Shown here: positions 1 to 6,126 of the stretch, in pieces
Position numbering within the stretch: the stretch's first letter is position 1
Layout of the letters: every line of letters starts with the position of its first letter
From: Dehalococcoidia bacterium
Lineage (GTDB): Bacteria; Chloroflexota; Dehalococcoidia; JAENJB01
Reading direction: 5' to 3'
NCBI GenBank assembly: GCA_016844565.1
Contig: JAENJB010000079.1
Span: forward strand, 1-8,537
Length of the DNA stretch: 8,537 bases
Position numbers and translations under genes: made by a program
The notes under the pieces: model-generated
What the model saw: only the letters and a program-made list of their open reading frames with translations
Told to the model about the DNA's origin: nothing
Databases searched by the model: none

Positions 1-698
1 ATGAGTACGCCAGCCTCTTGGGCGGGTAATTCTTTGAGCCTGACGAGTACAATCCGATGCTGGGCTTTCGTGGGGCATCTCGCTATGCTCACCCTGCTTA
101 TGTTGAGGGCTTCGCAATGGAATGCGCCGCCATGAAGCGGGTTCGAGACGAGATGGGGCTTACCAACGTTAAGCTCATGATCCCCTTCTGTCGGAGAGTT
201 GAGGAAGCAGCACAGGTAATTGGAAAAATGGCGGAATTTGGTTTGGAGCGGGGAAAAAATGGCCTTGAAATATATGTTATGTGTGAAATCCCCAATAATG
301 TTATACAGATCGATGCCTTCGCCGAGCACTTCGATGGTTTCTCAATTGGCTCCAATGATCTTGCCCAGCTTGTCCTGGGGGTGGACCGTGACTCCGCAAT
401 CGTGGCTTTTGAGTACGACGAGCGTGACGCCGGAGTAAAAGAAATGATTCGCCTCTCAGTCGAAGGTTGCAAGCGGAACAAACGGCATTCGGGGCTCTGT
501 GGGCAAGCTCCGTCAGACTACCCGGAGATGGCCGAGTATCTTGTAGAGATCGGCATCGACTCCATGAGCATCAATCCAGATGCTGTGCTTAAGACCACCT
601 TGCATGTGCTGGATATCGAAAAAAGACTTGGCCGTAAACCACGAGATGGTGGTGGGATCAACTTAACAAGTGGGATCACTATTGGTGGCAGGTCATAA
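1..698 (+). pseudogene. ppsA: Phosphoenolpyruvate synthase, C-terminal part, with an in-frame stop
   Basis: This is the PEP-binding (PEP-utilising enzyme) C-terminal domain of PEP synthase, which makes PEP from pyruvate and ATP in gluconeogenesis. The gene begins left of the window. The frame starting at base 3 reads EYASLLGG, then TAA at 27-29, then FFEPDEYNPMLGFRGASRY. It aligns without gaps to E. coli PpsA (from memory), with the stop standing where that protein has Arg. Downstream the frame is clean for over 200 codons. It keeps the substrate-binding GFRGASRY motif, the metal-ligand region MCEIPN, the SIGSNDL motif and the catalytic-Cys motif LCGQAPSD (Cys codon at 498-500). The first ATG after the stop (57) lies inside a conserved motif and is not a credible natural start. 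The gene is convergent with folE and visibly less GC-rich than the genes to its right. Family identity is very sure. Whether the stop is real decay or a sequence error cannot be told from here. Confidence 0.85.
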
Positions 699-727
699 TA
701 TTAGCCTTCTTTTCCATGCTTATCCCT

Positions 728-751
728 TAACAGAAATTTGCTTTTCTGTTA
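728..751. terminator. AT-rich inverted repeat between convergent genes, possible bidirectional terminator
   Basis: A perfect 9-bp inverted repeat (TAACAGAAA at 728-736 and TTTCTGTTA at 743-751) with a 6-nt loop sits in the 55-bp gap between the converging ends of ppsA and folE. It is followed on the plus strand by a T-rich but broken stretch (CTTTACTT). The position fits a shared terminator. The stem is AT-rich and there is no clean T run, so the function is tentative. Confidence 0.4.
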
Positions 752-753
752 CT

Positions 754-1317
754 TTACTTCCCCTGCACCAAAGATAAGAACTCGGCCCTGGTGGCCGCCC
801 GCGTGCGGAAGATACCACGCGTGGCCGAGGTGATGACGTTGCTTCCCGGCTTCTTGATCCCCCGCATGGTCATGCACAGGTGCTCGGCCTCAATCACCAC
901 CGCCACGCCATCCGCTTTCAGCGCCTTCATGATTGCCTCGGCAATCTGAGAGGTCATCCGCTCCTGGATCTGAAGCCGCTTGGCGAAAATCTCCACCACC
1001 CTCGCCAGCTTGCTGGCACCCACCACACGCCCGTTGGTATTGGGAATATAGCCCACATGGGCAACGCCGAAGAACGGCAGAAGATGGTGCTCGCACATGG
1101 AGTAGAAGGGTATGCCCCTCAGGATAACCATCTCGCGGTGCCCTTCCTCGAAGCCAACCGACAGGTCCTCCTCGGGATCCTGGTTCATGCCCGAGAAAAG
1201 CTCGCCGTACATCTCGGCGACGCGGCCGGGGGTACCGGCCAGGCCCTCCCTCTTCGGGTCCTCGCCAATGGCCTCCAGAATGGAGGCCACGGCTTTCTCT
1301 ATTCGCTTGGCGTCCAT
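754..1317 (-). CDS. folE: GTP cyclohydrolase I
   Basis: Cytosolic zinc enzyme of 187 residues that converts GTP to 7,8-dihydroneopterin triphosphate, the first step of tetrahydrofolate (and often queuosine) synthesis. The length is typical of short bacterial FolE. The signature SMCEHHLLPF (residues 73-82) supplies Cys75 and His78, and HLCMTMRG (146-153) supplies Cys148; these match the three zinc ligands of the E. coli enzyme (Cys110, His113, Cys181). The substrate-binding region G-R-V-V-G-A-S-K-L lies near residues 96-104. The helical N-terminus contains the usual EGLAGTPGRVA segment. The ATG at 1317 follows a good Shine-Dalgarno (GGGAG, 6-nt spacing). The gene is 69 bp downstream of thrC and may be the last gene of that unit, although a palindromic repeat lies in the gap. 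I see no riboswitch. Identity is firm. Confidence 0.97.
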   Translation of the reverse strand: MDAKRIEKAVASILEAIGEDPKREGLAGTPGRVAEMYGELFSGMNQDPEEDLSVGFEEGHREMVILRGIPFYSMCEHHLLPFFGVAHVGYIPNTNGRVVGASKLARVVEIFAKRLQIQERMTSQIAEAIMKALKADGVAVVIEAEHLCMTMRGIKKPGSNVITSATRGIFRTRAATRAEFLSLVQGK

Positions 1318-1346
1318 TCTCTTCTCCCGAAAACGGGTCCTCTCCT

Positions 1347-1377
1347 CCCTGGATTCCCGCCTTCGCGGGAATGACAG
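1347..1377. repeat. REP/dRS3-like palindromic repeat, copy 1
   Basis: A 31-nt unit containing a perfect 8-bp stem (ATTCCCGC at 1353-1360 and GCGGGAAT at 1365-1372) with loop CTTC. It fits the pattern ATTCCC-N8-GGGAAT known as dRS3 in Neisseria and seen as REP-like repeats in many other genomes. It matches the copy at 5180-5210 at 30 of 31 positions. It lies between thrC and folE. No T run follows on either strand, so a terminator role is not supported. Confidence 0.85.
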
Positions 1378-1386
1378 GGTGAGTTA

Positions 1387-2439
1387 TCAACCCCAGCCAA
1401 GGGCCTTCTCCACCGCCTTCAGGTCCACGGGCAGCTCGGTGAGGGGCGGCGCCGCTTTCAGTGCCACATCGGGGTCTTTCAAGCCGGAGCCGGTTATCAC
1501 GCAGACCACCCGGCGCCTTGAGAAGTCCATCCCCTTACGGCGCAGCTTTATCAGGCCGGCTACCGACGCCCCCGAGGCCGGCTCGCCGAAGACGCCCTCC
1601 TTGCTCGCCAGCGTCCGGTAGGCCGCCAGTATCTCTTCGTCAGTCACAAAATCAATCGTGCCTTTGGACTCGTCCCGCGCCGCCTCGGCGAGCTTCCAGT
1701 TGGCCGGATTGCCGATGCGTATGGCCGAGGCGACGGTGTCGGGCTCATCTATAACACGACCGCGCACGATAGCGGCGGCACCCTCCGCCTCGAACCCCAT
1801 CATCTTCGGCAGCCGCTTCGATTTCCCCAGTTTGTAATACTCCTTGAAGCCCTTCCAGTAGGCCGTGATGTTGCCGGCGTTGCCCACCGGAATGAAGAGA
1901 TAGTCCGGGGCATCCCCCAGGACATCCACCACCTCGAAGGCGGCGGTCTTCTGCCCCTCCAGACGGTAGGGGTTTATGGAGTTCACCAGCGTGACCGGGT
2001 ATTTCTCGGTCAGCTGGCGCACCAGGCTGAGAGCCTGGTCGAAGTTGCCAGCCAGGGCTATTATCCTGGAACCATAGACAATGGCCTGCACCAGCTTGCC
2101 CACCGATATCTTCCCCCCCGGGATGATCACTGCCACATCCAGCCCGCTACGGGCGCCATAGGCAGCCGCCGAGGCGCTGGTGTTGCCGGTGGAGGCGCAT
2201 ATCAGACTGCGGCTGCCAGCCTCCATAGCCTTGGCCACCGCCAGTACCATGCCCCGGTCCTTGAAAGAGCCGGTGGGATTGCAGCCCTCCAGCTTGAAGT
2301 ACAGCTCCCCACAGCCCACCTCTTTCTCCACGTAGCGGGACCTGACCAGAGGGGTGTCCCCTTCACCCAGATTGACCTGCGGTGTGGCCGCGGTTAGCGG
2401 CAGTAACTCCCGGTAGCGGGCTAAGACGCCGTCTTTCAT
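1387..2439 (-). CDS. thrC: Threonine synthase
   Basis: PLP enzyme of 350 residues that converts O-phosphohomoserine to threonine and phosphate, the last step of threonine synthesis. The length matches the compact threonine synthase class (Thermus and Bacillus type). The PLP lysine is Lys60 in NPTGSFKDRG. ASTGNTSAS (83-91) is the usual substrate-binding loop, PVGNAGN (184-190) binds the PLP phosphate, and TGSGLKD lies near 316-322. There is no N-terminal regulatory extension. The ATG at 2439 immediately follows the TAG stop of the ACT-domain segment (2440-2442), with zero spacing, so translation is probably coupled to hom. A weak GGAAG lies just upstream. It forms an amino-acid unit with hom. 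No homoserine kinase (thrB) is visible here. Threonine dehydratase and cysteate synthase are relatives, but the neighbours and length favour ThrC. Confidence 0.96.
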   Translation of the reverse strand: MKDGVLARYRELLPLTAATPQVNLGEGDTPLVRSRYVEKEVGCGELYFKLEGCNPTGSFKDRGMVLAVAKAMEAGSRSLICASTGNTSASAAAYGARSGLDVAVIIPGGKISVGKLVQAIVYGSRIIALAGNFDQALSLVRQLTEKYPVTLVNSINPYRLEGQKTAAFEVVDVLGDAPDYLFIPVGNAGNITAYWKGFKEYYKLGKSKRLPKMMGFEAEGAAAIVRGRVIDEPDTVASAIRIGNPANWKLAEAARDESKGTIDFVTDEEILAAYRTLASKEGVFGEPASGASVAGLIKLRRKGMDFSRRRVVCVITGSGLKDPDVALKAAPPLTELPVDLKAVEKALGWG

Positions 2440-2706
2440 CTATACTTCCACTCTAAGGAAATTGCTGACTTCCTTGACCACAGTCAGGCGCTCCGTCTCG
2501 GCCAGCGCCTTCTGCATGTCTCTCTCCAAGGCGGGATGCGTCATAATCACCAGCTCGGTCGTCTGCGCGGTGGGGTCCGATTCCTTCTGAATCACCGATG
2601 AGATGCTGATGAGGTTGTCCCCCAGGACGCGGGATATTTGAGCTAGCACCCCCGGCCGGTCGGCGACATTCATCCGCAGATAGTAGCGCGGCCTGATCTC
2701 GGCCAT
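2440..2706 (-). CDS. hom: ACT domain, severed C-terminus of homoserine dehydrogenase
   Basis: An 88-codon frame beginning MAEIRPRYYLRMNVADRPG that carries a complete ACT regulatory domain. The RYYLR...DRPGVLAQI start and the ISISSVIQ strand are what follows the catalytic domain in bacterial Hom proteins, where the ACT domain senses threonine. Upstream of its ATG the frame still reads IKP, also typical of the Hom linker, until a TAG at 2749-2751. The ATG has no recognisable Shine-Dalgarno and sits mid-linker. It overlaps the catalytic frame by 37 bp in another phase. I therefore read it as the C-terminus of Hom, displaced by a frameshift, not as an independent gene. A separately translated ACT subunit is possible but less likely. 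Confidence 0.85.
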   Translation of the reverse strand: MAEIRPRYYLRMNVADRPGVLAQISRVLGDNLISISSVIQKESDPTAQTTELVIMTHPALERDMQKALAETERLTVVKEVSNFLRVEV

Positions 2707-3734
2707 GGGCTTGATGCGCGGAGTTGCTGGTCGAACGACACTCGAGAGCTATCGGGAGCCGCGCAACGGAGCTTCTGCGCGATGGCCAGGATGTCGGTCA
2801 CCACAGCGCTGGCGGTCGGCAGGGCGCCCGCTCCCTGTCCGTAGAAGAGGAGCTTCCCGAACAGGTCGCCCTCCACCTGGACGGCGTTGAATACCCCGTC
2901 CACCTTGGCCAGCAGATAGTCCTCGGGCAGGAGCACCGGGTGGACCCGGACCTCGACAGAGTCGCCGTCCCGCTTGGCTATGGCCAGCAGCCTGATGGCA
3001 TAGCCCAGCTCCCGCGCGAACTTGAAGTCACGCAGCGCCAGCCGCGAGATTCCCTCACGATAGACATCCTCCGGGCGAACCACCATCTGGAAGGCCAGCG
3101 AGGCGAGGATGGCCAGCTTGTAGCTGGCGTCTATGCCTTCGATGTCATTGGTAGGGTCAGCTTCAGCATAACCCAACTCCTGGGCGCTCTTGAGAGCTTC
3201 GGCGAACTCGGCCCCCTCCCGCGCCATGCGGGTGAGAATGTAGTTGCACGTCCCGTTGATAATGGCATGGATGCCCCGGATGTCGTTGGCCCGGATGTCC
3301 CGCTGAAAAGGGGCTATCAGCGGAATGCCGCCGCCGACGCTGGCCTCGAAATGGAGGAACACTCCCTTCTCTCCGGCCAGGGACAGCAGCTCGGGCCCGT
3401 ACTTGGCCATCACCTCTTTATTCGCCGTGACCACGCTCTTGCCCCGCTGCAGCGCTTCCCTGATGTACTCCCGGGCCGGACTCTCGCCGCCGATTACCTC
3501 AACCACAATGTCCACCGCCGGATCTTGCAGGATGTCCTCAGCCCTCGTAGTGAGCAACGCGGGCGCGATCTTGAGCGAGCGCCTCTTGCCCGGATGGCGG
3601 ACCAGCACCCTCTTCAGCGAAAGAGGACTCCCTGCCTGTCTCTCCAAGAAGTCCGCCTTTTGAAGAAGGACCTGGGCCACACCGCTGCCCACCACCCCCA
3701 GTCCCAGTAGTCCAATGCCGATACCTTTCTTCAT
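2670..3734 (-). CDS. hom: Homoserine dehydrogenase catalytic region, frameshifted near its end
   Basis: NAD(P)H-dependent enzyme reducing aspartate semialdehyde to homoserine, at the branch to threonine and methionine. Rossmann motif GLGVVGSGV is at 11-19. Catalytic Lys106 lies in TANKE. Substrate-domain motifs EASVGGGIPLI (130-140), NGTCNYIL (160-167) and GYAEADPTNDIEG (188-200) are intact. Glu191, Asp202 and Lys206 match the yeast catalytic set Glu208, Asp219 and Lys223. The protein is normal to about residue 339 (SFDQQLR), then runs through a 15-residue nonsense tail to a stop while the ACT domain continues in another frame. Removing two bases at the CGCGC run (2716-2720) would give QLRIKPMAEIRPRYYL and a protein of about 430 residues, the usual size. 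The ATG at 3734 has GAGG about 10 nt upstream. The gene begins 21 bp after the foldase stop. Confidence 0.93.
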   Translation of the reverse strand: MKKGIGIGLLGLGVVGSGVAQVLLQKADFLERQAGSPLSLKRVLVRHPGKRRSLKIAPALLTTRAEDILQDPAVDIVVEVIGGESPAREYIREALQRGKSVVTANKEVMAKYGPELLSLAGEKGVFLHFEASVGGGIPLIAPFQRDIRANDIRGIHAIINGTCNYILTRMAREGAEFAEALKSAQELGYAEADPTNDIEGIDASYKLAILASLAFQMVVRPEDVYREGISRLALRDFKFARELGYAIRLLAIAKRDGDSVEVRVHPVLLPEDYLLAKVDGVFNAVQVEGDLFGKLLFYGQGAGALPTASAVVTDILAIAQKLRCAAPDSSRVSFDQQLRASSPWPRSGRATICG

Positions 3735-3755
3735 CTTGACATGACCTCAGGTACT

Positions 3756-4988
3756 CTACCGGGAAGACAACTGCTCGACGACCCAGTCCTTCTTGGCATC
3801 GTCAAGCAGGTTCTCGAATGGGATCTTCTCCCTCATCGATAAGAACCATTTGCTGAGCAGATTCCTGGCGACGAGGTCCTTGTTCTCGTCGCTCACTTCC
3901 TTCTCGACGGGGCCTTCCACGAGCTTGATAATCCAGTAGGCGCCCTCGGTAGACACGCTGTCGTCGAAGATGGGCTCGCTCACTTTGTTCAGCTCCAGGC
4001 CCAGGGCTGCTTCAGCCAGCTTCGGGGACAGCGTCGAACTCGCCTTCTTGCCCGGGTCGCCACCCTTGTCTTTCGTGTCGAAGTCCTGCGACAGCTCCCT
4101 GGCGAGAGCGGCAAAGCCGGCGCCGGCTTCAATCTGCTCCTTGACCTTCTGGGCCTCTTCCTTGCTGCCCAGCAGTATCCTCTCGACCCGCATCCCAACC
4201 TCATCCTTCTCCGTCACTCTGATTATCCAGTGCCCGCCCGTCTTGACAGCCTTCTCGTCCAGGACAGGCTGGCTCATCTCACCCGGCTTCAGCCCGAAGG
4301 CCACCTGGTCGAAGCCGTCGGTAATGACACCCTGCGGCACCCAGTCCACTTCACCACCCTTTTCCTTGAGCTGAGTAACCTCGGTGAGGCTCTTCGCTAT
4401 GTCAGCGAAGCTCTCCCCGGCTTCAAGCCTCTTCCCGGCCTCCTGGGCTTTATCCCGGCTGGCTAGGAGCATCGCCTGGGCTCTTATCTGAGGAGCCGAG
4501 GCCGGAGCCTTCGGCTTGAATTGCTGCTCGAAAATCTTGCCTGACAGGAGCTCCGCCCTCGCCATGTTTCTGGCGGCCCGGCTGCCGGACAGATTGCGAT
4601 CCTTGAGCAGCTTGGAGACCTCTTCGTCGGTGACGGACACGCCGAATTCCTTGCTCCCCTTGAGCAAGACCTCGTTGTCCCAGATGAGTTCCACCAGCCG
4701 GTCGGTCATGCCACGCGCTATGGCCGGGTTGCTCCCCAACCCGGCATAGTCAATCATGTCCATCAGGTAGCCCATGTCGAAGGTCTTGCCGGCCACTTTC
4801 GCCACCGGTTGCAGTCTGGGCCGAAGTTGAGTGCTGTAGAAGCCGAAGGAGACTATGCCGACGATGACGGCAATGACCGCGATGCCTGCGATGAGTATCC
4901 AGCGCTGCATCTTCTTCTGGCGCTGCCACGAAGGCGCCCTCTGCCGGGGCTTTATCTTAGGCGCTACGGGAATGCGCTTCTGTTTCAA
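3756..4988 (-). CDS. Membrane-anchored SurA/PrsA-like foldase with two parvulin (PPIC) domains
   Basis: Predicted extracytoplasmic peptidyl-prolyl isomerase or chaperone, 410 residues from the chosen start. A basic cytoplasmic tail (1-29) precedes one membrane segment (about 30-51, from WILIAG to SFGFY). A SurA-N-like helical region spans about 62-160, followed by parvulin-like domains at about 168-261 and 266-358, each with the expected KGG turn (210-212 and 308-310). There is no lipobox Cys, so it is a signal anchor, not a lipoprotein. Both domains lack the usual histidines: Ala172 and Arg270 replace the first, Trp254 and Trp352 the last, so a chaperone or holdase role is plausible. I chose TTG at 4988 because AAAGGGAGA lies just before it. 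An upstream in-frame TTG at 5015 (9 residues longer) has no clear ribosome site and may lie upstream of the transcription start. It is upstream of hom by 21 bp. Confidence 0.85.
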   Translation of the reverse strand: MKQKRIPVAPKIKPRQRAPSWQRQKKMQRWILIAGIAVIAVIVGIVSFGFYSTQLRPRLQPVAKVAGKTFDMGYLMDMIDYAGLGSNPAIARGMTDRLVELIWDNEVLLKGSKEFGVSVTDEEVSKLLKDRNLSGSRAARNMARAELLSGKIFEQQFKPKAPASAPQIRAQAMLLASRDKAQEAGKRLEAGESFADIAKSLTEVTQLKEKGGEVDWVPQGVITDGFDQVAFGLKPGEMSQPVLDEKAVKTGGHWIIRVTEKDEVGMRVERILLGSKEEAQKVKEQIEAGAGFAALARELSQDFDTKDKGGDPGKKASSTLSPKLAEAALGLELNKVSEPIFDDSVSTEGAYWIIKLVEGPVEKEVSDENKDLVARNLLSKWFLSMREKIPFENLLDDAKKDWVVEQLSSR

Positions 4989-5045
4989 ATCTCTCCCTTT
5001 GTCTTGGCACTGCAATTATGGTAGGATACCAGCATAGAAAAGGTT
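4989..5045. promoter_or_regulatory. Divergent promoter region between the foldase gene and tRNA-Pro
   Basis: These 57 bp separate the minus-strand foldase gene from the plus-strand tRNA and must serve both. On the plus strand TTGGCA (5004-5009) is a good -35 match, but the -10 at 17-bp spacing (TACCAG, 5027-5032) is poor. On the minus strand CATAAT (complement of 5015-5020) matches the -10 consensus at 5 of 6, without a clear -35. A start about 7 nt further on would put the foldase TTG at 4988, not 5015, inside the transcript. The individual boxes are guesses; the location is well constrained. Confidence 0.35.
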
Positions 5046-5122
5046 CGGGGTGTAGCGCAGCCTGGTAGCGCACCTGAATGGGGTTCAGGTGGCCGGAGGT
5101 TCAAATCCTCTCACCCCGACCA
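5046..5122 (+). tRNA. tRNA-Pro (anticodon GGG), CCA encoded
   Basis: Complete cloverleaf of 77 nt. The acceptor stem CGGGGTG (5046-5052) pairs perfectly with CACCCCG (5112-5118); then come discriminator A5119 and an encoded CCA (5120-5122). The D-arm region (GCGCAGCCTGGTAGCGC) is the form typical of bacterial tRNA-Pro. Anticodon stem CCTGA (5073-5077) pairs with TCAGG (5085-5089), and the loop ATGGGGT places anticodon GGG at 5080-5082 with G at position 37, as expected for the m1G37 of proline tRNAs. The T-arm is GGAGG-TTCAAAT-CCTCT, with a non-standard closing pair. It should read CCC and CCU codons. It is the only plus-strand gene among the minus-strand cluster. Confidence 0.97.
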
Positions 5123-5139
5123 ACCATTTTCAACCCCCT

Positions 5140-5167
5140 GTCATTGCGAGCGCAGCGAAGCAATCTC
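5140..5167. repeat. Short intergenic repeat of the CATTGCGAGCG...GAAGCAATCTC type
   Basis: The unit beginning GTCATTGCGAGCGCAGCGAA and ending GCAATCTC has matching outer arms (ATTGC and GCAAT) and resembles an interspersed repeat seen in intergenic regions of several unrelated bacterial groups. This is recognition from memory: only one copy is in the window, so its repeat status is not shown here. It lies 18 nt after the tRNA CCA end and 12 nt before a second repeat of another family. Confidence 0.55.
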
Positions 5168-5179
5168 ATCCCTTTCCTC

Positions 5180-5210
5180 CCCTGGATTCCCGCCTGCGCG
5201 GGAATGACAG
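5180..5210. repeat. REP/dRS3-like palindromic repeat, copy 2
   Basis: Second copy of the 31-nt unit found at 1347-1377, with one mismatch in the loop (CTGC instead of CTTC). The perfect 8-bp stem is ATTCCCGC (5186-5193) and GCGGGAAT (5198-5205). It lies between the converging tRNA-Pro and greA genes. It is followed by GACAGACATGAGAATC, with no T run, so it is not a standard terminator for either. Confidence 0.85.
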
Positions 5211-5236
5211 ACATGAGAATCAAACACATCTATCAG

Positions 5237-6064
5237 TCACCGCTGTATCTTCTCGATGCGGTAGCGCTGCACACCTATGGGAGCCACCACTTCCACCGTC
5301 TCCCCCTCAATATGTCCCACCAGGGCCTTGCCGATGGGAGACAGGTGAGAGATCTTGCCTCTGACCGGGTCCACCTGGGTGAGACCGACCAGCGTGTAGC
5401 TGATATGCTCTTGGGAGGCCAGATCGTGCACGGTGACGGTATCGCCGATATCGGCCTTGCATAGCTCCGTCCGGGAGCCTCCGATTATCATGGCCCCCGC
5501 CAGAGTGGCTTCCAGCTCTCGAATCTTCGCTTCGATGTGTCCCTGGCGCTCACGAGCGGCATCCAGAGGAGCGTTCTCTCGGAAGTCTTTGTCCGCGGCG
5601 GCGCGACGCAGCTCCTCAGCCACGCGCGGTCTCTCCTCTTTCAACCGTGCCAATTGCTGCTGCAGAGCGTCAAAGTCCTCAGCGGTCATGTGCACCAGCT
5701 GCTGCTGCCCGCCTCGCTTGACCGTCGACTTCCTGGACCGGGAGTTCTCCATGCTCGTCTTGAGATGGACCGCCAGACCGGAGGAGCACAGCTTTTCCTT
5801 TCTGGCATAGGTTAGAAAATCTCTCACTGGTTTCAGCCGGAACTGATAATCCCCTCCAGCAATAGCCTCCTTCTGAGCGTAGTGCGCTATCTCCTGGACC
5901 GGAATCTCATCCAGGCTCTTCTGAAATGCGAACCATTTCACGAAGCGATAGACCTCTTGCTGTCTGGATTCCCTTTCCTCAGGAGCTAGCTGAGAGAGAT
6001 ACCTGGTGGCCGCTTCGCCAAGACTGCTCGGGCCATCATTTGATGATGACTTTTTCGGGGCCAC
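5237..6064 (-). CDS. greA: Transcription elongation factor GreA with an extra N-terminal integrase-like helical domain
   Basis: The C-terminal 155 residues (about 121-275) form a complete GreA. Such proteins enter the RNA polymerase secondary channel and stimulate cleavage of backtracked RNA. The coiled coil starts near VHMTAEDF. Its tip DFRENA (160-165) keeps the acidic pair Asp160 and Glu163, equivalent to E. coli Asp41 and Glu44. The FKBP-like domain shows IGDTV, ISHLSPIGKALVGH and a final YRIEKI. Ahead of it lies about 100 residues absent from ordinary GreA (total about 158): helices with VYRFVKWFAF, IPVQEIAHYAQ and VRDFLTYARKEKL, closely resembling the N-terminal core-binding (SAM-like) domain of tyrosine recombinases, then a basic linker. 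There is no recombinase catalytic domain. I chose GTG at 6064, preceded by AGGAG at 7 nt; GTG at 6082 would add six residues but lacks that ribosome site. The gene is 62 bp downstream of iscU. Confidence 0.9.
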   Translation of the reverse strand: MAPKKSSSNDGPSSLGEAATRYLSQLAPEERESRQQEVYRFVKWFAFQKSLDEIPVQEIAHYAQKEAIAGGDYQFRLKPVRDFLTYARKEKLCSSGLAVHLKTSMENSRSRKSTVKRGGQQQLVHMTAEDFDALQQQLARLKEERPRVAEELRRAAADKDFRENAPLDAARERQGHIEAKIRELEATLAGAMIIGGSRTELCKADIGDTVTVHDLASQEHISYTLVGLTQVDPVRGKISHLSPIGKALVGHIEGETVEVVAPIGVQRYRIEKIQR

Positions 6065-6126
6065 TGGTGTTCTCCTCTCCACTTAGAAAAGACCAGCAGA
6101 CATTCTATAGGCTGGCAGCCTTGGAG

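Noticed and set aside
27..29. Possible stop-codon recoding (TAA as sense) in ppsA
   Set aside because: TAA ends ppsA itself at 696-698 and also folE and aspS, so a changed code is not supported; mutation or error is simpler.
1328..1339. Small hairpin (CCCG TTTT CGGG on the minus strand) before folE
   Set aside because: Only a 4-bp stem next to the ribosome site; too weak to claim as regulatory.
890..1390. Minus-strand open frame overlapping folE in another phase, reading through the palindrome
   Set aside because: Arg/Gly-rich out-of-frame translation of folE; the folE frame carries all the conserved zinc-site motifs.
2707..2751. Programmed frameshift in hom
   Set aside because: I see no slippery heptamer of the usual A/T-rich type or clear downstream stimulatory structure, and Hom is not known for programmed frameshifting; a GC-run indel explains it better.
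2724..3710. Plus-strand open frame of 328 codons opposite hom
   Set aside because: Antisense shadow of the homoserine dehydrogenase coding frame; no motif or credible ribosome site.
5140..5210. Possible CRISPR-like arrangement of short repeats after the tRNA
   Set aside because: The two units belong to different sequence families and occur once each here; there is no repeat-spacer periodicity.
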